The notes beneath the pieces are model-generated. The model was not told where the DNA came from and did no database searches. It was given only the letters and a program-made list of their open reading frames with translations. Shown here piece after piece: positions 48,201-54,215 of a DNA stretch of 64,000 nucleotides (its first letter is position 1; the number at the start of each line of letters is the position of its first letter). The stretch lies in contig NMRA01000013.1 of assembly GCA_002633005.1 (NCBI GenBank), positions 508,347-572,346 on the forward strand, written 5' to 3'. The stretch is from Phoronis australis. Taxonomy: Eukaryota; Phoronida; Phoronidae. Position numbers and translations under genes: made by a program.

Positions 48201-49883
48201 CTTTTCTTTAATTTGCTTATTCAAAAGCATCATTATGAAACACTTGTTGGAGTTAGAGGACTAATGGACACCAATACTTCTACATTTTGTTTGAAAATGT
48301 CAAAGGCAATAACCTATTGGAGGTGCTGGGCATCTGCCGAAAGCGCATAATTGGTGCACTTTTGAAAACTTCAGTAACTTACGATTTTTTACTGAAATAG
48401 CAAATCGGCGCGATTGAAAACAGTTTACGGCAAAGTTGCATTTTGATGAACTTCTGCATAAAAAATGTCGACATTGAATCGGCACTAGCGAATCAAGGAC
48501 GTCACAAGCACAGGGATCTAACAACCGTAGTTCAAAAAGACACAAGCTTGCGTTACTCCCAACCCAGTGCGCTATTACAGTTTTTGTCATGCCCTGATTA
48601 ACAAAGCATTCCATTACTTGCAACAATTGATAATCTTCGCTCCATTCCTTCCCAAAAACATCATTACATGACTTTTTTATGAATGTGTAACAAGCTCTAT
48701 GAATCCATCATGAAAGGTTGCACAAACAGCAACTGAAGGGATTTTGATGTGTTTATTTTTAACCACTGACATAAACATTACATTGTGACCTTTTGACCCA
48801 GAGTGTCTGCTTGATCATAGATGGTGCTGCACATGCAACAGCAGTGTTATGGAAAGGTGTTTTCGTAAACACAGAAACAAAACATTGATTGTTTACATTT
48901 CAAAAGTTCATCAATAACACAAACTTTTCGGGGTTTGATAACTGGACTTTTATGGAGTTGTGTTCATGACAAGTAAAATGAGATAGAAAAAGTAAAACAG
49001 AAAACAAGTAGATAATGAATGCCTTTAATGACAGGTCAAATATCCAGAAGGCATTTTATACCTACAACTGTCAGCTAACTGGCTAACTAGACTATAGATG
49101 TCACTAAAGGTTACAACAGAATCACCAATGACTAAATTGTCATATTATCATTATTCTGTCTATGCACCTCAGTCTCAGGGTATGAAGCTGAACCTATATC
49201 CCAATTTAGGTGCATACTCTCAATGGGAGACATTTGAATCAAATCAAAGCCGAATCCTTCAAACTAGCATGTGACTGAAGGAAGACCTAACCACAGCATT
49301 ACGTATCAAGATTGATTTGTATTCAAATGAAAAGTACTATGGATGTACAACATACACACACACAAAAACCACCCAGTTTAAGATAATTATACTCCTTTAC
49401 AACTGGTATAGTCAATGGCTCAGCTCAAACACACAAGCCTGGAAGCGTACAGACAAAACTTTTTTGAAAAAAGAAATTTTGGATAAATAATTGTATAGGT
49501 AGAAGTTGTGGTAGAAGGTAACCGCTTTTTCATTGCCTACAATCTGCTGATCAACCATTTGGTCAATGCTCGACATAACACCCAACCCAATTTCCATTCA
49601 ATTTTCAAGTGCCCATGGTGCTAAGCCAGATCAGTACAGTACTACTACTACCGCTTACACTGTGTGACCACTTGACTACTGATACCATTATTACTATTAC
49701 TTAAGGACCAAAAAAACTGGTGCTGCCCACCTCGCCGGGTGATGAATCCCTGCAGGTGGCGTTAGCGTGACAGTCAGTATGGTTGGAACAGTAGACAATA
49801 GGCACGCAGTAATAACCATCTCCACGCCAACCACGGTCGCAGGTACACTTGTTACGACCAGGGCTCGTCTTAGTACAGGTTGC
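24119..49883 (-). CDS. STAB: Stabilin-like scavenger receptor, C-terminal part (19 exons, 5' end outside window)
   Basis: Stabilins are large type I membrane endocytic receptors built of EGF-like and FAS1 domains. In vertebrates they clear hyaluronan, modified LDL and apoptotic cells. Minus-strand coding exons: 49883-49731, 48112-48017, 47085-46939, 45849-45707, 44735-44612, 41905-41807, 40730-40638, 40165-40034, 39503-39375, 37389-37231, 36609-36414, 35992-35174, 33699-33575, 32858-32715, 32005-31871, 30510-30400, 26856-26830, 26267-26148, 24271-24119. All have AG acceptors and GT donors, and the reading frame holds throughout (1034 residues plus TAA). Domain order is EGF x2.5, FAS1, FAS1, Cys-rich/laminin-EGF, EGF x7, FAS1, TM, NPLY tail. 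This order is diagnostic of stabilins; only the vertebrate Link domain before the last FAS1 is absent. One FAS1 exon is missing around the N gap. Known from family: domain layout and NPLY function. Inferred: orthology, since no alignment could be run. Confidence 0.93.
24272..26147 (-). other. Intron between TM exon and tail exon of the stabilin-like gene
   Basis: About 1.9 kb. No further in-phase exon was found. ORFs here (24913-25217, 25426-25893) show no receptor features. Confidence 0.6.
26148..26267 (-). CDS. STAB: Stabilin-like exon w18: transmembrane helix
   Basis: 40 codons, phase 0 to 0. VVKYAVTSLAIVALFLLVV plus TAVTTCLLVY is a single hydrophobic helix of about 24-28 residues, followed by the basic stop-transfer RKKAGR. 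The extracellular FAS1 domain precedes it and the NPLY tail follows, giving type I topology. Confidence 0.93.
26409..26480. repeat. 33-bp tandem repeat, about 2.2 copies
   Basis: CACACTATGCCAGACAAGTG recurs at 26409 and 26442, with a truncated third copy at 26474. It lies in the intron upstream of the TM exon. Confidence 0.9.
26830..26856 (-). CDS. STAB: Stabilin-like exon w17: 27-nt micro-exon in the juxtamembrane stalk
   Basis: Nine codons, NTVASAQHL, phase 0 to 0, between acceptor acatttcag and donor CTG|gtaaga. It joins the end of FAS1 c to the transmembrane exon. It is so short that it rests on the splice sites and phase alone. Skipping it would keep the frame. Confidence 0.6.
26857..28179 (-). 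other. Intron of the stabilin-like gene
   Basis: Noncoding. The stretch around 27500-28100 is CpG-richer and has ORFs on both strands (27507-27743 minus; 27793-28020 plus) without recognisable features. Confidence 0.5.
28180..28635 (+). repeat. Dispersed repeat R-E, copy 1 (inverted relative to 42110-42567)
   Basis: About 456 bp closely matching the reverse complement of 42110-42567, from GTATTTTGAATATTGCAATG to GTGGGAATGTTCATAGCATG. Only scattered differences are visible, so the two copies are young. Confidence 0.93.
28645..28767 (+). repeat. Tandem partial copy of R-E 3' part
   Basis: The segment from TGAGCCGAG to GTTCATAGCATG of the preceding repeat recurs with a period of 132 bp. Confidence 0.92.
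28768..30399 (-). other. Intron of the stabilin-like gene
   Basis: Noncoding. The short plus frame at 29857-30060 has no domain. Confidence 0.5.
30400..30510 (-). CDS. STAB: Stabilin-like exon w16: FAS1 domain c, C-terminal block
   Basis: 37 codons, phase 0 to 0. FMVNGIAVLRPNIPTTNG then YIHVISSPLRY is a textbook FAS1 H2 block (N-G-...-T-T-N-G-x-I-H-V-I). Donor CAA|gtaagt. Confidence 0.95.
31070..31470. repeat. Dispersed repeat family R-A, inverted copy
   Basis: Contains GTGACCATGTCTTTTAGTAA and downstream similarity to the copies at 17400 and 40850. It lies in the intron between FAS1 c exons w15 and w16. Confidence 0.6.
31871..32005 (-). CDS. STAB: Stabilin-like exon w15: FAS1 domain c, middle
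   Basis: 45 codons, phase 0 to 0. DIQTHILTQRFALTNHSH matches 'L-x-x-H-I-L-...', and LVSSLSGSDVFLTTYSSG matches the FAS1 'L-x-x-L-x-G-x-x-L' strand region. Intron positions match those of FAS1 b, as expected for tandemly duplicated domains. Confidence 0.93.
32715..32858 (-). CDS. STAB: Stabilin-like exon w14: FAS1 domain c, first conserved block
   Basis: 48 codons, phase 0 to 0. A charged stretch (SHVASDEEVQARQRL) is followed by the FAS1 H1 motif TQNLTLFVPVDHNSV. NLT is a likely N-glycosylation site. Acceptor gttacag, donor CAG|gtatgt. Confidence 0.92.
33575..33699 (-). CDS. STAB: Stabilin-like exon w13: end of seventh EGF and start of FAS1 domain c
   Basis: Two bases plus 41 codons (phase 1 to 0). 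The split codon gives Asp. GFVVCQCTGGLVGNGSFC completes the EGF repeat begun in the 819-nt exon. NSDIFSTVSKLDDTNIFYK begins the last FAS1 domain. In vertebrate stabilins a Link (hyaluronan-binding) domain lies at this junction; here EGF passes straight into FAS1. Confidence 0.92.
33700..34004 (-). other. Intron of the stabilin-like gene
   Basis: No exon or repeat recognised before the repeat at 34005. Confidence 0.5.
34005..34400. repeat. Dispersed repeat R-F, copy 1
   Basis: Shares GGTACGCCACGAGCTATG, GAGGATTGCGAATA and GGCGTGTACAATGAATAGCC with 61136-61520 in the same orientation and order. Class unknown; possibly part of an LTR or non-autonomous element. The minus ORF at 34131-34409 falls inside. 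Confidence 0.85.
35174..35992 (-). CDS. STAB: Stabilin-like exon w12: seven EGF-like repeats in one exon
   Basis: 819 nt, phase 1 to 1, the largest exon. It encodes six complete EGF-like repeats and most of a seventh. The repeats start at DPCADNNGGC, DRCLDNHGGC, HLCDENGAC, DKCMVRNGGC, NPCLRNNGEC, DACLVRHGGC and NKCHTKNGGC, and share the internal pattern 'NAxC...C-x-C-x2-G-[YF]-x-G-[ND]-G-x2-C'. The sixth has LHRYHGNG where the others have G-[YF]-x-G-[ND]-G. All are the 'GDG/GNG' type usual in stabilins. No intron interrupts the run, unlike the earlier EGF repeats. The seventh is completed by the next exon (GTTTATCCCACAG|gtatga). Confidence 0.95.
36414..36609 (-). CDS. STAB: Stabilin-like exon w11: laminin-type EGF-like domain
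   Basis: 65 codons plus one base (phase 0 to 1). PLCCDGYYGSLCEPCPGG, NPCNGRGVCNSGMYGSG and TFGGDTCEGC make the highly conserved stabilin laminin-type EGF. Donor ACCA|gtaagt. The leftover A joins GG of the next exon to give Arg before the seven-EGF block. Confidence 0.95.
36920..37110. repeat. R-C family repeat fragment with short CA-rich tract
   Basis: ACTGCCACTAGGGGTCAAAC and ATTCCATCTATCC in family order, then an (ACGCAC)-like tract. It lies between exons w10 and w11. Confidence 0.6.
37231..37389 (-). CDS. STAB: Stabilin-like exon w10: cysteine-rich region after FAS1 b
   Basis: 53 codons, phase 0 to 0, from SYCVSCKSSSIPC to CHIVCHKELV. The cysteine pattern (C-x2-C, C-x16-C, C-x3-C) matches the divergent region that precedes the laminin-type EGF in stabilins, with the 'RPC-Y-...-G-...-GC---C' spacing. 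Confidence 0.88.
37390..38640 (-). other. Intron of the stabilin-like gene
   Basis: No exon recognised. Confidence 0.5.
38640..38835. mobile_element. Foldback MITE-like repeat R-G, copy 1
   Basis: Contains a perfect 12-bp hairpin AAAGTCACGCAT (38769-38780) / ATGCGTGACTTT (38791-38802), then CGTAAGCGCATTATTCACGG. A related copy lies at 39651-39805. Confidence 0.75.
38890..39040 (+). mobile_element. Degenerate tRNA-related SINE
   Basis: Has a B-box-like GGCTCAATACC (38930-38940). The conserved central segment TGCCCTTCAGCAAGGCAC (38954-38971) is followed by ATTGCTCCGGTCCACTTAGC and TGTATGAGCGAGTACTGG, a core widespread in aquatic animal SINEs. Confidence 0.7.
39375..39503 (-). CDS. STAB: Stabilin-like exon w9: FAS1 domain b, C-terminal block
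   Basis: 43 codons, phase 0 to 0. LLVNNVSISSSEFMVEKG and VVHILSAILKP form the FAS1 H2 block ('V-N-x-A-x-I-...-N-G-V-I-H-x-I-D-x-V-L-x-P'). LNRCD then begins the cysteine-rich region. The usual Asn-Gly is Lys-Gly here. The exon is flanked by two related foldback repeats in the adjoining introns. Confidence 0.92.
39651..39805. mobile_element. Foldback MITE-like repeat R-G, copy 2
   Basis: Same order of words as copy 1: CTGAGTCCGACT, CTCTCTTTGATCC, GTGAAAAGTCAC, GCGTGACTTTC, GTAAGCGCATTATTCACAGC. The hairpin arms are decayed here. Confidence 0.75.
40034..40165 (-). CDS. STAB: Stabilin-like exon w8: FAS1 domain b, middle
   Basis: 44 codons, phase 0 to 0. TTRYLSYYVLPEEVTSG is the FAS1 segment that precedes the strand region (normally 'L-x-Y-H-V-V-P'). 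MVSTLLGNGFQVVLKK corresponds to 'L-x-T-L-x-G-x-x-L-x-V'. Confidence 0.92.
40638..40730 (-). CDS. STAB: Stabilin-like exon w7: FAS1 domain b, first conserved block
   Basis: 31 codons, phase 0 to 0. LGAFTLLAPSNNAWRE is the FAS1 H1 motif (F-T-x-x-A-P-S/T-N-x-A). Donor GTG|gtaagt is a good consensus. Confidence 0.92.
40850..41340. repeat. Dispersed repeat family R-A, longest direct copy
   Basis: About 490 bp from ATGTATAGGACCCTGTAAAA to the region after GACATGGTCATGTGACCCAA. It covers words seen piecemeal in the other copies. Confidence 0.65.
41807..41905 (-). CDS. STAB: Stabilin-like exon w6: linker into FAS1 domain b
   Basis: 33 codons, phase 0 to 0. VLQPVSDILPNVPTVEELL is typical of the end of one FAS1 domain ('D-x-V-L-x-P') leading into helix 1 of the next. 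ETPELSMFYGYLQ follows. Acceptor tttcag, donor CAG|gtgagc. The exon begins where the missing FAS1 a exon should end. Confidence 0.9.
42110..42567 (-). repeat. Dispersed repeat R-E, copy 2, abutting the assembly gap
   Basis: Reverse complement of 28180-28635. It runs directly into the N tract, so the repeat probably caused the gap. Confidence 0.93.
42568..42823. other. Assembly gap (256 N)
   Basis: True length unknown. It lies in the interval between stabilin exons w5 and w6, where one FAS1 exon is expected and not seen. Confidence 1.
42824..44498 (-). other. Intron sequence, no exon recognised
   Basis: I searched by eye for a FAS1 C-terminal block (N-G-x-I-H-x-I-D) on the minus strand and found none. 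Some of this sequence is CpG-richer and unlike its surroundings, possibly repeat-derived. Confidence 0.5.
44499..44545. repeat. Inverted repeat, 17-bp arms with one mismatch
   Basis: CCCATGGGCATTTATTC (44499-44515) versus GAATAAACGCCCATGGG (44529-44545). Each arm also contains the palindrome CCCATGGG. Confidence 0.85.
44612..44735 (-). CDS. STAB: Stabilin-like exon w5: FAS1 domain a, later part
   Basis: One base plus 41 codons, starting at phase 2. The residues include YHSAPWPWDKKL and TPDLNMTVTFQDDD. They correspond to the FAS1 segment between the H1 and H2 blocks (the strand-rich loop that normally precedes 'V-N-G-...-V-I-x-P'). The donor GAC|gtgtgt is weaker than its neighbours. The following exon, expected to encode the conserved FAS1 C-terminus, is not found before the next recognised exon at 41905. 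Confidence 0.8.
45707..45849 (-). CDS. STAB: Stabilin-like exon w4: FAS1 domain a, middle
   Basis: 47 codons plus 2 bases (phase 0 to 2). FLVFVPLDAVLDNF matches the FAS1 first conserved block (T-x-F-x-P-x-D/N-x-A). The remaining residues form the helix that follows. The phase 2 donor (TTCTG|gttagt) is completed by the single T opening the next exon, giving Cys. The matching position in FAS1 b is phase 0. Confidence 0.9.
45850..46938 (-). other. Intron of the stabilin-like gene
   Basis: No exon recognised. Minus ORFs at 46010-46291 are Phe/Leu-rich frames of AT-rich DNA. Confidence 0.5.
46939..47085 (-). CDS. STAB: Stabilin-like exon w3: EGF end and start of FAS1 domain a
   Basis: 49 codons, phase 0 to 0. 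NNCTCLPGLGGDGFDRC closes the EGF repeat. The chain then runs directly into the first helices of a FAS1 domain (LADEIGKLTNGTVFNRMLQ). A C-terminal cysteine followed by a FAS1 helix is the usual stabilin EGF-to-FAS1 junction. Confidence 0.9.
47190..47420. repeat. Dispersed repeat family R-A, partial inverted copy
   Basis: GGGTCACATGCTC then TTCAGTAAAATTTAGG resembles the core of the other copies. Diverged. Confidence 0.4.
48017..48112 (-). CDS. STAB: Stabilin-like exon w2: EGF-like repeat
   Basis: 32 codons, phase 0 to 0. It completes the repeat begun in the previous exon (HFCECDDGFFGNGFHC) and opens another (NSCAINRGNCHEQ). The introns cut the EGF repeats between cysteines 3 and 4 or 2 and 3. 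That differs from the later seven-EGF block, which is uninterrupted for 819 nt. Confidence 0.9.
48113..49730 (-). other. Intron of the stabilin-like gene
   Basis: Noncoding. The minus ORF at 48300-48626 has no EGF or FAS1 pattern. Confidence 0.5.
49731..49883 (-). CDS. STAB: Stabilin-like exon w1: end of one EGF-like repeat and start of the next
   Basis: 51 codons, phase 0 to 0. It begins ATCTKTSPGRNKCTC and continues with GWRGDGYYC, the C-terminal part of an EGF-like repeat. It then starts a new repeat (YCSNHTDCHANATC). The first repeat lacks its first two cysteines, so at least one exon lies upstream. Acceptor ctgtag, donor GAG|gtgggc. N-x-T sequons (NHT, NAT) fit an extracellular protein. 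Confidence 0.9.
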
Positions 49884-49960
49884 CTACAGAAAGAAAACAC
49901 AACATAATCAGACTCCATAAATAATTCTTAAACTGGCTGGAATGTATATCGCAAAAACTT

Positions 49961-50068
49961 TTTAAGTCTGGTCAGCACGCCACCTGTGGCCACATCACAT
50001 ATTCATTAGGTCACGTGACCTAATGAATATGTGATGTGGCCACAGGTGGCGTGCTGACCAGACTTAAA
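49961..50068. repeat. Perfect 108-bp palindrome
   Basis: Bases 49961-50014 are the exact reverse complement of 50015-50068, with no spacer; the centre is GGTCAC|GTGACC. The termini read TTTAAGTCTGG ... CCAGACTTAAA, so a TTAA target site is possible (foldback or piggyBac-type MITE). It could also be an assembly or cloning artefact. Confidence 0.98.
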
Positions 50069-52319
50069 TCAGATTCTATGAAAACTGAAATGGCTATAAC
50101 TGAATACGACTTTAGTACGCAAAAAATTAACTCTTACTAAATATATTTATTACATCTTATTCAAGAGCAACATTGAGCGGTGATATGTGCCCACTCATTG
50201 CATAGGAAATGGTAAGCAATAAAGGGGCTCATTTTTAATAACATTTCCACCAACATCAGTTATGCAAGATCTCCTTGTTAAGAGCATAAAGGAAGACTTT
50301 CAAAAGATACACAAAAGAACTTGCAGACATAAAGACAAACACAATGACAATTGACCTATCGCAAGCTCCGCCCCTATGCGAAAAGTCACGTGATACCCGA
50401 CATTCGAACTAGATGTTAGAGGCAAATACACTGTCGCTAAACGACGTTCCTGGTGGAATCGATGAGTGTTTTTGTACTATTTGAAAACGCGTCGACAGAG
50501 ACAAGAGGTGATGCTTTTCAACAGTGAATCGTAAGTTCATGATATGAAAATTTGTAAAGGTGACGATGAAAAAACAGGTGCTCGAGGAGCCAGCGAAAAT
50601 CCGAAGAACCCCTCAGCCTCGGGGCCAACTTCACCTGACAAATGACAAGGCCACTGATACGATATGTTCATGTAAAGCTGGGTATGTACCTTAAAGTCGA
50701 ATTATCTGTACGATTCCATAGATTTCGTGATCTTTAGAATAAAATCAGTGAAGATTCACCGATATTTTTATTCTGTCGTCTGCTAAAATTCGCCAAATGA
50801 AAAGTAGGTCACAACTGGTGGGACTCCTGGAGTAAAGTAGGTCATAGATTACGGACAACACATGCACTATATAGTGTCTGACTAGGTCGACTCGATAGCA
50901 CTGTTTACGCTTTTCTAATCTTGTAACGAAATATTTTGATCAAAAAATTCAGGTTCATAGCTGCAGGTACACACTCATCTCGTCCTGGCCAAACAGTTAG
51001 CTCCGGTAGGTCTAGGACTATGTGTGTCTAAGTAAAATTAATGTCTGGAATTCAGTGGCGGATCTAAGGTACCACAGGGGGGCCAACATATGTTGCCTCG
51101 TGAAATTGGGCAAAGTGCAATTGTATGTGCACAGGCGGCCCGAAAGTTGCAGGGGCCAGGGATGTAAACCGTTGGACCTTCTGCACAGAAAATCTATCGG
51201 GGGACTAAACAAAACAGGAACACGATTCCTCCCCTGCCCCCCCCCCTAAATCCGCCTATGGAATTGTTCGTTTGCACCATTAAGACATTTAAATTAGGCC
51301 TACCTTCTTATGAACTTGGCATTTTTTTGTAGTTTCATTCCATAAAGGTAGCTTTCATTTAATTTTGAAGGTAGCATGATCACTAAGTCGTGGTATGGTT
51401 GCAAAAGATTATAAGTCTGGTGTGATAGTTGTAAAAATAGGGTATTTACAAAAATAACTCGAATTCTTTTTTAAAGCTCCATAAATCCAAATATCATGTT
51501 TGAACAACTTCAAAATGAGCTCTCTCTAACTCTACAGACATAGTGTATACTAGAGGTACACATCAAAAAGTAATTCAACAGTTTATTTCTAGTGACAACA
51601 GCTCGACCAAGGCTTTGAGTTCCGGCAGTAATCCAGTGTCCTTCCCTGTGCCGATCGAATCTCTGAATTTTGACCGGGAGAGAAGTTCAGTTGAACGCCA
51701 GCTTACGGTTTATGAATAACAAAAATGTACCTCTGATACGAAACAAAATAATGTCCATTAGGTTGAAAGAAATAACAAAAAAAAACACAAAATAAAATGT
51801 CCTTGAAAACAACAATTTCCGGGGACTACCGCTAGTGCTGAGATCCAGCAGGTGCCGAGACAAAGGCGGCCAGACGAAGTCAACTCGAGAGTCAAAATCT
51901 GAGATAGCCCTGCACCATAGCCACCAAGCTGAAAAGTGCGTATCTTGGAACTAATATATTTGTGTTTATAATAGCCTTCGAGTTAACAAGCAACATCGCT
52001 AAGTTCAGCTGCTCGTGTGGCCGTACAGTTTGATCCATAGTTTACGCTTTTCACCCATCATTTTTCGGCTTAGGACATGCCAAAAATGATAGGATATTAC
52101 TCTGGAGCAGCATAACGGTTGTCGGTGCTACACACGCCATATCAACACTGTTTTCCCATTCTTAGCGGACAATTTCTTGAGCTATAGACTAAAGTAAGTC
52201 TAACTCGACTGCGAGTGGTTTGTCGGGTAAAAATGCGGCTTGGAAACGCAGACGAAGGTGTGCCAAGAATGCTGCGTTCTGATTGGTCAATTAAGCCGTC
52301 CGTCATAATCCTGGCGATA
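50069..52319. other. No gene recognised
   Basis: If the stabilin-like gene extends upstream this is intron. The C-tract at 51232-51246 and short ORFs at 51018-51249 show no protein features. Confidence 0.4.
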
Positions 52320-52542
52320 GCTCAATTTGTCACTAGGGTGTGCCGAGATCCAAAAATCGCAATAAGACATTATTTCCCCAATCAAAGATAAACATGCCAA
52401 ATTTCATGAAGACCTATTGAAAGAATTAGATATTGAAACATACGCAAAGAAAAACTAATATTGCCACTAGGGAGCACTACATACTTAGGAACAATTTGAA
52501 AATTAATTTTGATCAATTTAATCTCAATAACACATAGATCTG
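52320..52542. repeat. R-C family repeat, left part split by a LINE insertion
   Basis: GTCACTAGGGTGTGCCGAGA, CATGCCAAATTTCATGAAGA and GCCACTAGGGAGCAC in family order. It is interrupted after ATAGATCTG by the LINE and resumes at 53454 with CCAAGTCAG. Confidence 0.75.
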
Positions 52543-53444
52543 ATAAAATTGCTGTGCCAATTATGTGCTACGGCGTGGAAATCTGGGGATTCAAAGAATA
52601 CCAATGCCTTGAAATTCTGTAAAATTGCTCTTGGAGTTGGAAACTCTTGCTCAAATGCAGCTGTATTGGGTGAATGTGGAATTTATCCGCTCTATGCAAA
52701 TTACTATGTCACACGTGTAAAATATTGGCTAACGTTATTGAAATTAATGCCACCTACTAGATACGCTAAAGCGACTTATGACATGTTAGTTGATTTAGAT
52801 AGGAATGGAAGAAATACTTGGGTATCTTCTGTTAGACAATTGTTATCAAAATACAGTTTTTATGAAATTTGGATGTATCAAGGTGTCACGTGCGAAGTCT
52901 CGTTTTTAAGTTTCTTCGCGCAAAGAGTTAATGACTGTTATGAGCAAGGTTGGCGACCAGAAATTGAGCATAATGCAAAACTTAAATTCTACTGTAAATT
53001 TAAGACACTGTACTGTTTTGAACCATATCTTAAGTTACCGCTACACAATAGTCTTATTCAAGCGTTTACTCGTTTAGGTTGCTCCAACCACAGACTACAA
53101 GTGGAAGTGGGTAGACACGAGAAAGTGGAATATTACAATAGATTATGTATGGCTTGCAATGATGGTCTTGTAGAGGATGAATATCATTTCCTGTTGGTTT
53201 GCAAGGGATATTGTGAACTTAGGTCACGTTTTATGAAGGAAGTTCAATGGAGGCATCCAACTCAAGAATATACGCCTGCTCGCCTGCCCGCTAATCCAGA
53301 TATATCTGCTGTTAAATATGTGTATTTTGCCCTTAAAAGACCAGAACAACTCTTAAATGGGTTGACTGCTTGTGCAAACGTGCCTGATTAATTGTTTCCT
53401 AATTGTACTTTGGGCCAGAGGCCATCAATACAAATAAACATATT
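52543..53444 (+). mobile_element. 5'-truncated non-LTR retrotransposon (CR1/L2-like C-terminal end) with 9-bp target duplication
   Basis: About 902 bp flanked by ATAGATCTG at 52534-52542 and 53445-53453, a likely target-site duplication. The 3' end carries TTTGGGCCAGAGGCC and AAATAAAC, typical of CR1-like tails. The coding part is the region C-terminal to the reverse transcriptase. The same repeat family continues on both sides, so this is a nested insertion. Confidence 0.85.
52577..53391 (+). pseudogene. LINE ORF2 C-terminal fragment with a frameshift
   Basis: The main frame has LKFCKIALGVG, ECGIYPLYANYYVTRVKYWL, GCSNHRLQVEVGRHEK and the Cys/His motif CMACNDGLVEDEYHFLLVC, then TAA. These are the hallmarks of the post-RT region of CR1-type ORF2. 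Just upstream the family sequence continues in another frame (CYGVEIWGFK at about 52565-52594), so one frameshift lies near 52590-52610. The 5' ORF2 (endonuclease, RT) is missing, so the copy is dead. Confidence 0.85.
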
Positions 53445-53453
53445 ATAGATCTG

Positions 53454-54215
53454 CCAAGTCAGATTTACTGAGCGATTAGACAAGGAGGCAGAAGCCAAAA
53501 AGAACGTAAATCATTAAAAATGGCCTCTAGGGACGCACAAAAGGATGCGTCCAACTGACACCAGCCAGTTTCCTACACAGGTGTTTATATGCCAAATTTC
53601 ATGAAGATCTATAAAGAAACTAAAGGTAGAAATTGAGGTAGAAAGAAAAAATTCTAAATTGCCCCTACGGGCAGCTACAGTAGTTACATTGAAGTACCAA
53701 AATTCCAACTGTCTTCTCCCCAAACAAGAAAACATAAAACAAATTTTCATGAGACTGTTTCAGGAACTAACGGAACACATGAAAGCAGAGGTAACAAAGG
53801 TAAAAAAAAAATTACCACTACGTGGCGCCACTGAAGCTTGACTCGTCTGAGAACGATCGTCTTTTGTGCTCTGTTTAATAAAGCACGTGCCAAATTTCAT
53901 TAAGATAAACCATCAGATACTGAGCCAACTGGCAGCATCGCCAATTAGGGGCGCTGCCGAAATTTCATAGGTCCAAAAAACCAACCTCGCAATCTTTTTT
54001 CAGTTAACAACACATCTGCCAAATTTCCTCATTTTAAACTTTCGAGTGGTTTGCCGAATAGAGGAAGACACAAAAAATGCAAAATGGCCACCATGTGACG
54101 TATGTTGAATACGTCCGAAAATCCTGCAATCCAAGGAGTTTAGGCGGAGATACAGCAGCAGTTGTCGGATGGCCAGAGATAATGGCAGTAAATATACCCA
54201 TATATGTATACGTGG
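53454..54215. repeat. R-C family repeat, right part (several units)
   Basis: Repeated 'atgccaaatttcatgaagatc', 'ttgcccctacggg' and 'gtttaggcggagatacagcag' words, ending in GGATGGCCAGAGATAATGGC and TATATGTATACGTGGGC, as in the array at 21720-22700. Confidence 0.7.
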
